Shown here piece after piece: positions 15,280-23,397 of a stretch of 32,389 nucleotides of DNA. Below the pieces are notes generated by a model. It had not been told where the DNA came from, did no database searches, and was given only the letters and a program-made list of their open reading frames with translations. The stretch spans positions 1-32,389 of the forward strand of contig JAIPGJ010000020.1 in NCBI GenBank assembly GCA_021736185.1. Direction: 5' to 3'. This DNA is from Fidelibacterota bacterium (GTDB lineage: Bacteria > Fidelibacterota > UBA8477 > JABMPR01). Position numbers and translations under genes: made by a program. Position 1 is the first letter of the stretch; every line of letters starts with the position of its first letter.

Positions 15280-16044
15280 CTATTTGGGCATTCGTTTCAA
15301 ATTCTTTTCCTGGAAAAGGTCTGCATCCACACCCGTGTCAACTTCCTGGCTACTGAAGGTGAGCCGCGTATTGGTGTCCTTTTGGACATTTTCAACATAA
15401 ATTTCAAGTGGGAGCTGGTAATCTTTTACTTTGCGAAATTTCATCTCCCGACGTTTCAACAATTGGTCACGAGTGTCATAGGCCTCATCGACGATGGCCA
15501 CCATGTCAGCTTTGCTCACATAAGTGACGAATCTTTTATAGGTACGCGTCACGCCTTCCCTGGGGGTGCTTTCCAGGATATAGCAGTCAATCCCGTCAAC
15601 CACCTTTTCACCAAGCAGCTTATAGGTGTACTCGTCCAGCTCTCTTGATGTCATATCCTCATAGCTTAGATCAGAACCCATAAAAGAATCAGCTTTTTTC
15701 TTGGAGCTGATACGGCGAACTTTTTTAAATGCAGGCAGCCATAGCCGCATTTCATCATCCTCTTGCGGATGCTCAATTTTTAAGAAGGCCACTCCTTCGT
15801 CATCGGCTGGAGCCAGGAACCAGATGATTTGTTTGCGATTGTCATCGGCTGAAATGGATCTGATGGTGGATTCTCTGGTTTTGCCCTGTTTATTGGTCAG
15901 GGTCATGGTCATGTTGGATTTCATATCCGCTGGTGACGGTTTGTCGTCCATGGCCTTGGCAATGTCGTACCCGGTCTGAGCCAGGATTCCCAGGGGTAAA
16001 GTGAAAATGAGACCGATGGCTAAAGTTTTGGTGATTATTTTCAT
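15280..16044 (-). CDS. LolA-like periplasmic protein (outer membrane lipoprotein-sorting family)
   Basis: A 254-residue periplasmic protein. I place the start at the ATG at 16044, which is preceded by AAGGG and gives a good signal peptide (MKIITKTLAIGLIFTLPLGI, ending LAQ); a longer frame to 16101 would overlap the upstream permease. The mature domain has the LolA/LppX-like half-barrel pattern of PF17131: MKSNMTMTLTNKQGKTRE, then IIWFLAPADDEGVAFLKIE, LPAFKKVRRISSKKKADSFM and GSDLSYEDMT. Such proteins bind lipids or lipid-linked molecules in a hydrophobic cleft and are often encoded next to MMPL permeases. Here it sits between a permease and an outer-membrane barrel, where a shuttle is expected. 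Its cargo is unknown, and it is not the housekeeping LolA. Confidence 0.85.
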   Translation of the reverse strand: MKIITKTLAIGLIFTLPLGILAQTGYDIAKAMDDKPSPADMKSNMTMTLTNKQGKTRESTIRSISADDNRKQIIWFLAPADDEGVAFLKIEHPQEDDEMRLWLPAFKKVRRISSKKKADSFMGSDLSYEDMTSRELDEYTYKLLGEKVVDGIDCYILESTPREGVTRTYKRFVTYVSKADMVAIVDEAYDTRDQLLKRREMKFRKVKDYQLPLEIYVENVQKDTNTRLTFSSQEVDTGVDADLFQEKNLKRMPK

Positions 16045-16075
16045 TTTTTTAATCCCTTTATTTGTAAAATAATTA

Positions 16076-18376
16076 TCATGTTTGAACGCTAACACCCTCA
16101 ATACGGGCTAAATACTTTTTACTCATTTCCAGAAGCACCGCGAGTAAAGTCAGGGTTGCCATGGATGTGGAAACCATGGCAAACACCATCAGACCACCCA
16201 TATGTTTCATGGGCACAAACTCAGAAAACAATAATGCCCCAAAGGCCATATTGGAAGCCGCATCCAATATGACCGGGAAACCCACATCACGCATGGTTTC
16301 TCTACTCAGGTCTCCATCTAGGCCATAGCGCTGTAAATGGGTGCGAAACTGGCTGATATAATGGATGGCAAAATCTACGCCGACCCCAATGATGATGGCA
16401 GATAATAATGCTGTGACGTGGTTCAGATCAACACCAAAGATGCCCATAAGTCCAAAATTCAAAATGACGGCTGAACTTAATGGGACCACGGCGAAAATGC
16501 CCCATATCCAGTGTTTGAAGAAATAGGCGGCGATGAATGCAATGATCAGAATTGAGGCGAATATGCTAATGAAGGAACTGCGTATGATAAGCCCAACCAG
16601 ATCTCTGAAAACAATGAGCATGCCGGTAATGGTGATATTCAGGCTACTGTATTCATCTTGATGAAGGAAAGTCTCGATTTCATCAACCAATTTAACCACA
16701 TCCCTGGTAGAAATGGAGCGCATCATGGAGGTCGCCAGGCCCTTCTTATAATCGTAGTCAACCAACGAGCTAAAATCATCTGGATCACCTGACATGGAAT
16801 ACATGGTGAACAGATTATTTATCTTTTCCCGGGTATCCGGTATGGTTTCGAAAGCAGGATCATCATCATTCACCATGCGGTGCATTTGTTTGATCACATC
16901 GGCAATGGAGAAGGAGAGGGTAACCGACTCGTGTTTTTCCATGAATTCCTGAATGCTTACAATCTGATTTAACACATCAGGCGAACGGAGATCAGCATTG
17001 ACGAGCAGTTGAAGATCCATGGTTCCGGTCATCTCATCATCCATAAAATCCAGGCTTTGCCGAATGGGATTATCCGGTTTGAAAAATGATTTCAAGTTGA
17101 CTTCAATATTGAGTTTGAAGACGCCCACCACACCGATGATAATAACGACAGCGCCGGCACTTAAAACGGTTTTAGGTCGCTTGATGACATGTTCACCAAA
17201 GGCGATGACAAATCTTTCAAAGTGGCTGGCATTGGACACTGCGCTGGCTTTGGGATTCCACTTTTTTAATACCAGAATAGAGGGGAGGAAAACAGTGGAG
17301 AGCACCCAGGCCCAAACGATACCTGCGGAGATGGAGATGCCATATCCCATGAGAGACTCCAGGGGTGCGAATATCATACACAAAAAAGCGGCAATGGTGG
17401 TGATGGCTGCCAGAAAAATAGGGAGTATGAGTGAACTCAGACTCGCCTCAACCGCGGCTCGAGGATCCTTGTTGCTGCGCATTTTTCTAAAAAACTTGGT
17501 AATAACATGGACACCATATGAATTGGCTATTGTTAATAGAATAATGGGCATGGATGTATTCAGTATGCCGAATAAAAAGGCGTCTGAACCTGTCAGGTAA
17601 AACATCCAGCCGTTGAAGCCAATCATAAAAACCATGGAAAGAAGAATGGTCACAAGCACGGCGAACACGGCGGAAATATTGCGAAAACTAAAAAGGAGAA
17701 TCAGCAGCATCCCGATCAATCCAGCACGCATGAGGCTCATCACATCAACGCGGATCAGGGCCGGCAAGGTGCCGGTAAGATAAGCCTGACCTCCCCAATG
17801 GACGTCATAATCACCCAGATATTTATCGGCCGCTTGGGTAAGATCGCCCACCAGAAGATTGCCTTTTGAGCCTACCAGCGGACGGATAATGACATTCAGG
17901 TAATCCCCTTTAGACCCTATGCTCCGGGTTTTAACTTTTGGATTCTCATCCAGGTATTTTCGTAAGGCTGCAATCTCTTCATCATTCAGATCTCGATATT
18001 CCTGCATGGAGGAGACTTCAAGAAATCCATCAAGACTCTCCATTTTATCCGCAGTGGAGATACACATGATCTCATCGACCCCTTCGATGGTTTCCATTTC
18101 ATGGGAGAGATCCCAGAGTGTGGCCAGGGTTTTAGAATTGAGGGCGTCGACACCACGATTCCCGAATCCAAGGAACATGAGTTCCGTGCTTCCGAACTCG
18201 TCTTTAAGTTCATTCCAGGTGACCATGGACGGGATATCCTGGGGCAGCATTTTCATAAAATCGTCTTCGATGACAAAATGCTGAATACCAGTTCCCATAA
18301 GCAGGGTGATTAATAGGGATTTTATGATGCTACGTTTTGGGTGAACCACGGACTGATTGATAAACCACTGTTTCAT
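16076..18376 (-). CDS. MMPL/RND-family permease (second of two)
   Basis: A 766-residue inner-membrane transporter of the RND superfamily. One TM near residues 15-35 precedes a large periplasmic loop (about 36-210), then a five-to-six TM bundle (about 215-375), a second TM and loop (about 400-585) and a second bundle to the C-terminus. The GVGVDFAIHYISQF motif in the second half is typical of MMPL/SSD-type permeases and carries the Asp expected in proton relay. The ATG overlaps the TetR stop (ATGA) and GAGGA lies inside the end of that gene, so translation is coupled. It differs from the first permease in both loops, so the two could form a heteromer or handle different steps. The likely substrate is a lipid or other hydrophobe; this is inference from the LolA-like and barrel neighbours. 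Confidence 0.92.
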   Translation of the reverse strand: MKQWFINQSVVHPKRSIIKSLLITLLMGTGIQHFVIEDDFMKMLPQDIPSMVTWNELKDEFGSTELMFLGFGNRGVDALNSKTLATLWDLSHEMETIEGVDEIMCISTADKMESLDGFLEVSSMQEYRDLNDEEIAALRKYLDENPKVKTRSIGSKGDYLNVIIRPLVGSKGNLLVGDLTQAADKYLGDYDVHWGGQAYLTGTLPALIRVDVMSLMRAGLIGMLLILLFSFRNISAVFAVLVTILLSMVFMIGFNGWMFYLTGSDAFLFGILNTSMPIILLTIANSYGVHVITKFFRKMRSNKDPRAAVEASLSSLILPIFLAAITTIAAFLCMIFAPLESLMGYGISISAGIVWAWVLSTVFLPSILVLKKWNPKASAVSNASHFERFVIAFGEHVIKRPKTVLSAGAVVIIIGVVGVFKLNIEVNLKSFFKPDNPIRQSLDFMDDEMTGTMDLQLLVNADLRSPDVLNQIVSIQEFMEKHESVTLSFSIADVIKQMHRMVNDDDPAFETIPDTREKINNLFTMYSMSGDPDDFSSLVDYDYKKGLATSMMRSISTRDVVKLVDEIETFLHQDEYSSLNITITGMLIVFRDLVGLIIRSSFISIFASILIIAFIAAYFFKHWIWGIFAVVPLSSAVILNFGLMGIFGVDLNHVTALLSAIIIGVGVDFAIHYISQFRTHLQRYGLDGDLSRETMRDVGFPVILDAASNMAFGALLFSEFVPMKHMGGLMVFAMVSTSMATLTLLAVLLEMSKKYLARIEGVSVQT

Positions 18377-19038
18377 ATTTTATCCTCTAGGTATTTAAGT
18401 CCTTTTTCAGTGACAATTCCTCGTAAAAAAAACTCACGGTAAGCCAGCAGGGTATCTTTGACACCGATATTGTGTTTAAGGAAAAATTCAGGTTGAAAAA
18501 CATCGTTGACAATCTGCATAAATATGATGGAAGTGAGTTCAAGATCTATGTTTTCTCGAACATAGCCTTGTTCCTGGGCTTCTTTAAAAATCGTCAGGAA
18601 ATCTTCCCGTCGATTCAATCGAAAAATCTCAATTTCTCGCCAGATATGTGGATACCTTACTTTCAGTTCACTGATCTTTGAAATTGAAACGCGATTAATC
18701 GTTTTTACGATTTCGTTAATGGCTGTTTCAAACTTGTCCAAAGGGTTGATATCCATTTTAAGAATAGCATGAAATTTGGCGGCGATAATGGTGGTGACAT
18801 ACTTGAATATTTGTCCCAGGAGCACCTCTTTGCTGGGAAAAAATTTGTAGATGGTTTTTTTACTCATGGCCAGATCTTTGGCCAGGGTTTCCACGGTGAA
18901 TCCCTTGACTCCATCTCGAAAAATGAGATCAAGCCCGTGCTCCAGGATAGGACCTTCTGGTGTATTCTCAGGCGGAGTCGTTGGAAACGTTTTTAGTGTC
19001 ATGCGTTTCCAATTTAGGCAATTTTCTTTAGCATGCAA
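18373..19038 (-). CDS. TetR-family transcriptional regulator inside the MMPL operon
   Basis: A repressor-type regulator of up to 221 residues. The N-terminal HTH spans about residues 32-78 (GVKGFTVETLAKDLAMSKKT followed by IYKFFPSKEVLLGQIF), the standard TetR pattern in which YxxFxxKExL closes the domain. The C-terminal part is all-helical and should bind a small hydrophobic ligand. The start is uncertain: TTG at 19038, or ATG at 19002, which keeps the whole HTH. It lies 16 bases after the first permease and overlaps the second by four bases, so it is made from the operon it probably controls. The likely operator is in the 139-base gap upstream of the first permease, but I cannot point to a clear palindrome there. 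Confidence 0.9.
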   Translation of the reverse strand: MHAKENCLNWKRMTLKTFPTTPPENTPEGPILEHGLDLIFRDGVKGFTVETLAKDLAMSKKTIYKFFPSKEVLLGQIFKYVTTIIAAKFHAILKMDINPLDKFETAINEIVKTINRVSISKISELKVRYPHIWREIEIFRLNRREDFLTIFKEAQEQGYVRENIDLELTSIIFMQIVNDVFQPEFFLKHNIGVKDTLLAYREFFLRGIVTEKGLKYLEDKI

Positions 19039-19054
19039 GCAAGATTTAATGGAT

Positions 19055-21328
19055 TTATTTATCGAAGATAAATGCTGGTCGTACGAGGATCAGGACCAGT
19101 GGTAGCAGAGTCAAAGCTGCAATCAAGCACATGAAAATGGATACTGAAATAAGCCAGCCAAAGAAAAAGATGGGGATAAAAGTGGATAACATGCAAACAG
19201 CAAAACCCACCATGACAGAAAAGCCATTTATGATGATACCCTGACCAGTGGTACTCAAGGTTTTTACAATGGCCTCTTCATCACCAAGGCCATTACGTAT
19301 TTCGGTCCTGAAGCGGAATAGAAAGTGAATGGTATAATCAATTCCAATACCAATCATAATGGAGCTGAGCATGGAAGTAGCCGTATTCAAGTAAATACCT
19401 AAATATCCCATCAGACCGAAAACTCCGGTAATGGCAAAAGCCAAGGGCATGGCACTAATGAGGGCTGCTGACAGAGACCTAAACACCAGGCCGGTAACCA
19501 GGGCAGCCAGTAAAACGGAAAGCACCAAACTACGGATCTGTCCCTTGACCATCATGGGCATGAGGTTGCCCAGGAGGACAGCATAACCCTCGCTCTTAGG
19601 ATGGTTCTCTACATGGATGTACTCATCAAGGAATTGGTTGAGCTCCTTTTGGAGATCGACCATGTAATATACATCCATTGTATTGAGTCGAACGACGATC
19701 TGGGCCGTTTGATAATCATAGTCAACGTATGAATCCAAGTAGCTATCGCTGGATTCCCAGGAGTAGAGCAGCAGGTACTGTGAAACCAGCTCACGGGAGT
19801 CAGGAATTCTATAATAGGCAGGATCACCGCCATTCATGGATTGATTCATGAGCTTAACGAAATCTGTGATGGCCATGGTGTAGCCAATGCCCTCACGCCC
19901 ATTTAGAAATTCCTGGATTTGATCCACCTGCCTCAACACGTCTGGAGATTTGATATCTCCCTCAATGACTACTGACATGGTTGTGCTGCCGCCAAAATGT
20001 GAATCAATGATGTTGTTCACAATGCGCACTTTGGAATCGGGGCCATAATAGTTTAACGGGTTACTATCCAATTCGACGTAGGGGATGCCAATTGCTGCAA
20101 CAAGGGTAAGTATGGCGAAGGCTGCATAAATAAGGTTGCGATGATGGAAAACCAGGCGACCCATGCGTATCAATACTCTGGAGAGCAATCGATTGGTCGT
20201 ATTCTTTGACTGTCTTTCCAGGCTTGGTTTTTTTGTGAGGACCAGAACTGCAGGGATGAGAGTAATTGATATCCCGAAAGCTAATAGGACGCCAAAAGCG
20301 GTTAAAACGCCCACTTCTCGTGAAGCAGGCAGGATGTGGGAGAGCAGGGATAAAAATCCAATCACCGTGGTAAGTCCAGCCAAAAACAGAGGTCTTAGCA
20401 TATGTTCTATGACACTGGCAACCACTTCCCTGGTATCTGCCTCAGGTGGCAGCTCAGCACAATCCTCAAAATAGCGGGTAATAATGTGTATACCATAAGC
20501 GCTGGCCACCGCAATGAGCATTATGGGCATGATGCTCGAAATGACCGACAACATGAGGCCGAACCAGGCCATCAAACCCAAAGTCCCCATAATTGACAGG
20601 AGAACAACCAGAAGGGGGAGGACAACGCCTCGGCGTGAGCGGAAACTGAAATAAAGTAAGAGCGCAATCAGAACCATGCCGGCGGGGATGAATGTGCGCG
20701 TATCATGAGCAATATCATCAGATATTTGTGCTCTGATGACAGGCATACCACCCAGTCTCAAATCATGATTCTGCTTTTGATAGGGCAGCAAAACGGATTG
20801 CAGTGATTCAACCGTACTGACTTCCTCCGCTTCAGGTTTGGAAAAAACCATAATAGCAGTGTATTGGCGATCCTCAGAAACCAGAAGACGATTCAGCATG
20901 GGATCACTACTTGCATTTGAAGCAAGTGAATCACTCTCAGCTTGGGTGGCTGGGATTTCCTGGATGAATTTGTCCACGCTCATGGATTCATCGTCGCTGA
21001 GAATTGATTCATAGTTGGTGAGGCTGATGATATGGTCAATTTGGGGCAGGGCTTCCAGCTCCCAGGTCAGCTGATTAATCATCTCCAGGCTTTCACCTGA
21101 GAATACATCGGGAGCATGGTAGCTGATTAGTATAACATCTAAGCCGCCAAATTCTTCCTCAAGCTCTTCCATACGTATCACATCGGGGTCATCAGAAGGG
21201 ATGAGTGCCTGAAGATCAGGATTGATATGAATCCTGTATATGGGTAAGGATAGCAACGCTATTACCAGGATATTTATGAAAATGATGGTCTTCGGGTAAT
21301 GGGTGATGAGCGTTGTGAATTTTTTCAT
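19055..21328 (-). CDS. MMPL/RND-family permease (first of two)
   Basis: A 757-residue RND-superfamily inner-membrane permease, first gene of the six-gene operon. The ATG at 21328 (MKKFTTLITHYPK) is preferred to a TTG three codons upstream, though no good ribosome site precedes either. Architecture is TM1 (about 15-33), a periplasmic loop to about 205, a TM bundle with SVISSIMPIMLIAVASAYGI, a second loop (about 410-590) and a second bundle containing IMIGIGIDYTIHFLFRFR, the conserved second-half motif with Asp. The early acidic stretch NPDLQALIPSDDPD is also typical of this family. It is related to but clearly diverged from the downstream permease. Paired MMPL genes with LolA-like and barrel genes point to envelope lipid or hydrophobe transport; direction (export or import) cannot be told from sequence. 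Confidence 0.92.
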   Translation of the reverse strand: MKKFTTLITHYPKTIIFINILVIALLSLPIYRIHINPDLQALIPSDDPDVIRMEELEEEFGGLDVILISYHAPDVFSGESLEMINQLTWELEALPQIDHIISLTNYESILSDDESMSVDKFIQEIPATQAESDSLASNASSDPMLNRLLVSEDRQYTAIMVFSKPEAEEVSTVESLQSVLLPYQKQNHDLRLGGMPVIRAQISDDIAHDTRTFIPAGMVLIALLLYFSFRSRRGVVLPLLVVLLSIMGTLGLMAWFGLMLSVISSIMPIMLIAVASAYGIHIITRYFEDCAELPPEADTREVVASVIEHMLRPLFLAGLTTVIGFLSLLSHILPASREVGVLTAFGVLLAFGISITLIPAVLVLTKKPSLERQSKNTTNRLLSRVLIRMGRLVFHHRNLIYAAFAILTLVAAIGIPYVELDSNPLNYYGPDSKVRIVNNIIDSHFGGSTTMSVVIEGDIKSPDVLRQVDQIQEFLNGREGIGYTMAITDFVKLMNQSMNGGDPAYYRIPDSRELVSQYLLLYSWESSDSYLDSYVDYDYQTAQIVVRLNTMDVYYMVDLQKELNQFLDEYIHVENHPKSEGYAVLLGNLMPMMVKGQIRSLVLSVLLAALVTGLVFRSLSAALISAMPLAFAITGVFGLMGYLGIYLNTATSMLSSIMIGIGIDYTIHFLFRFRTEIRNGLGDEEAIVKTLSTTGQGIIINGFSVMVGFAVCMLSTFIPIFFFGWLISVSIFMCLIAALTLLPLVLILVRPAFIFDK

Positions 21329-21426
21329 GGCGAGCAATCTATTGCACAGTCAAGTATGATGAAAGGAAAACGAATATTTCAGTTTTTTTGAATAAAACAT
21401 TTAAACCGATTAAAAAAACCTATGCA

Positions 21427-21448
21427 CACCTTTTGTGGTGGATATATT
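21427..21448 (+). promoter_or_regulatory. Possible operator and -10 region upstream of the TrmB-type gene
   Basis: CACC (21427-21430) and GGTG (21437-21440) form an inverted repeat around TTTTGT, directly before a -10-like TATATT at 21443-21448. No good -35 box is found at the usual distance. An operator for autoregulation is only a suggestion; the repeat is short. Confidence 0.25.
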
Positions 21449-21476
21449 AAGCGTAACTAAGAAGTGAGACACGCTA

Positions 21477-22310
21477 ATGAATGAAAAGCTACTCCCTGCT
21501 CTCAAGTCATTTGGATTTACATCCAACGAAGCTAAAACTTATCTCAGCTTATTGCAGAATAATCCTGCAACTGGCTATGAAATTAGTGGCAAATCAGGGA
21601 TTCCCAGGTCGGCAATATATGAGATTCTGAAGCGTCTGGAAAGCACTGGAATGGTAAGTTGCGTTGACTCAAACCCAACCCGTTATATCCCCCTTCCACC
21701 AGATCACCTTTTTGATGTTCTGGAGAATAATTTCAGCACCAATCTGGATACACTCAAAGAATCATTGAAAAATGTCAACACAGATCTTGAAGTAGGCGAT
21801 CTCTGGAATATCCGTGGCTATGATAGCATGATTGACCGTGCCAGACATATGATCAAGAATGCAGAAAAATCTGTTTATCTTTCCATCTGGCTCAATGAGT
21901 ACAATAGACTCCATGCCGATTTGCTTGCTGCCGAAAAGCGCGGCGTGAGTGTCGTCATTTTTTCCTTTTGTCAGATTCCAACTGACGTGGGGACGGTGTT
22001 CGCATACAATCTGGATAGTCGTCGTCTCGAAGATGTATGGAGTAGCAAAATTTTGCTGGTAGTGGATCATGATTCAGCCCTTCTGGGCGGCGTGGATATG
22101 TTACCCACCAATAAGGTAGCCTGGACCAGGAATTCAGCCATTGTGGCCATTGCCCTGAATTATATCATCCTCGATCTCACTCTATTTGGTCAGCGTTATC
22201 ACCTCGACATGAACCCAGTTATTACCGATATGCTGCATGGCGAGATCCACAATCTGGACGATCTGCTCAGCGAAGATCACGAAGCAATTATTCACCCGAA
22301 GAACCATTGA
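21477..22310 (+). CDS. TrmB-family sugar-responsive transcriptional regulator
   Basis: A 277-residue DNA-binding regulator. Residues about 1-80 form a winged HTH (LKSFGFTSNEAKTYLSLLQN, then ISGKSGIPRSAIYEILKRLE), diagnostic of TrmB. From about residue 105 the C-terminal ligand domain has the PLD-like pattern of the family (SVYLSIWLNEYNRLHADLL, then ILLVVDHDSALLGG), ending in an extended helix-rich tail. TrmB proteins were first described as maltose/trehalose and glycolysis regulators in Thermococcales and also occur in bacteria. It stands 70 bases upstream of two GAPDH homologues followed by glucan-degrading enzymes, so control of this carbon block is likely. The ATG at 21477 has only a weak upstream GTGAG. 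It diverges from the MMPL operon. Confidence 0.88.
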   Translation: MNEKLLPALKSFGFTSNEAKTYLSLLQNNPATGYEISGKSGIPRSAIYEILKRLESTGMVSCVDSNPTRYIPLPPDHLFDVLENNFSTNLDTLKESLKNVNTDLEVGDLWNIRGYDSMIDRARHMIKNAEKSVYLSIWLNEYNRLHADLLAAEKRGVSVVIFSFCQIPTDVGTVFAYNLDSRRLEDVWSSKILLVVDHDSALLGGVDMLPTNKVAWTRNSAIVAIALNYIILDLTLFGQRYHLDMNPVITDMLHGEIHNLDDLLSEDHEAIIHPKNH

Positions 22311-22340
22311 TCATTGATATTTAATTTAACCTTTAACAAT

Positions 22341-22363
22341 CGCTGCCCTTTGAATAGGGAGCG
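22341..22363 (+). promoter_or_regulatory. Small hairpin in the leader of the GAPDH pair
   Basis: CGCT-G-CCCT and AGGG-AGCG form an eight-pair stem with one bulged G and a TTGAAT loop. It ends five bases before GGAGG (22368-22372), the ribosome site of the first GAPDH homologue. It may stabilise or gate the leader; there is no run of T, so it is not a terminator. Confidence 0.3.
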
Positions 22364-22380
22364 AAACGGAGGCACGTACT

Positions 22381-23397
22381 ATGAGTAAGATTAAAGTCGG
22401 GCTGATGGGATTTGGCGAAATCGGCAGAGATGTCTATCGCTTGAGCTTAAGCCAGCCCGAAATGGAAGTTGTAGCAATTAGTGATATTGGTCGATCCGAT
22501 ATCCTCCACTATTTGCTAAAAAACGATGGAAGAGATCCAGTGGATGCCAAACTATCAGGCAATTTCCTGATTGTGGGTGACCATAAAGCTCGATTGATCC
22601 ACGGCGTTGAGCCCAAAGATGTTCCCTGGGATGCATTTGATGTTGATATCGTCATTGATACAACCCATAAATACCGTACCCGGGAAAGCATGCAAGCTCA
22701 TCTGGATTCTGGAGCTAAACGTGTCATTCTAGGTTCCCTCCCTCAGGATACTATTGATCGCGTCATCGTCATGGGTGTCAATGATGAGACAATCAAAGCA
22801 AGTGATACACTTGTTTCTGCGGCCTCTGCAACGACAAACGCGCTGGCCTTAATGCTGGATATCATCGATAAAGCATTTGGTATCGAATATGCCATGATGA
22901 CTACGATCCATGCCTATACCAGTGATCAACCACTGCGTGATACCGCTGCTGCAGATTTCAGACGGAGTCGTTCAGCAGCTGAAAATATCATTCCCAATGT
23001 CAACATCAGCCCGTATTGGATGGAACACATTTTACCCCGTTTTAAAGGAAAAATAGAAGGCTCAGCCCTGAATGTTCCTGTGCCCATGGGATCGCTTCTT
23101 GATCTGACCTGTGTGCTTACCAAAGGCGATACGACCATCGAGGAAGTTAATGCTGCCATGCGTAAGGCCGCTAAAGCCCTCAGTGGATATATTGAAATTA
23201 CTGAAGATCCCATTGTATCCAGTGATGTTATTGGCAATGCCCACAGTTTGCTTTTTGATACAAAGGGCACCATGAAATCAAGTAAACGAATGGTTAAAAC
23301 TCTGAGCTGGTATGACAACAGTCTTGGGCAGGCCGGGCGTTTAGTAGATCTGGCACTTGCCTATGGAAGACTCGGAGTAGAAGGAGGTGCTGCATGA
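22381..23397 (+). CDS. GAPDH homologue lacking the catalytic cysteine (predicted non-phosphorylating/inactive paralogue)
   Basis: A 338-residue protein with the complete GAPDH fold but altered active site. The N-terminal Rossmann motif is kept (GFGEIGRDVY, residues 10-19), as are the HAYTSDQ His and a WYDN near the C-terminus. The catalytic word SCTTN of GAPDH is SATTN here, with Ala150 in place of Cys. The phosphate-site Arg in the ARVP word of the neighbour is Asn (LNVP), and the TGAA phosphate loop is replaced by NISP. Oxidative phosphorylation of GAP through a thiohemiacetal should therefore be impossible. GGAGG at 22368-22372 gives strong translation, and the stop overlaps the start of an intact GAPDH by four bases. 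The frame is intact and full length, so it does not look like a decaying pseudogene. A regulatory or scaffolding subunit of a mixed tetramer is my inference. Confidence 0.9.
   Translation: MSKIKVGLMGFGEIGRDVYRLSLSQPEMEVVAISDIGRSDILHYLLKNDGRDPVDAKLSGNFLIVGDHKARLIHGVEPKDVPWDAFDVDIVIDTTHKYRTRESMQAHLDSGAKRVILGSLPQDTIDRVIVMGVNDETIKASDTLVSAASATTNALALMLDIIDKAFGIEYAMMTTIHAYTSDQPLRDTAAADFRRSRSAAENIIPNVNISPYWMEHILPRFKGKIEGSALNVPVPMGSLLDLTCVLTKGDTTIEEVNAAMRKAAKALSGYIEITEDPIVSSDVIGNAHSLLFDTKGTMKSSKRMVKTLSWYDNSLGQAGRLVDLALAYGRLGVEGGAA

Noticed and set aside
22381-23397. First GAPDH copy as a pseudogene
   Set aside because: The frame is complete, has a strong ribosome site and is coupled to the next gene; substitutions are confined mainly to the active site while the fold motifs remain.
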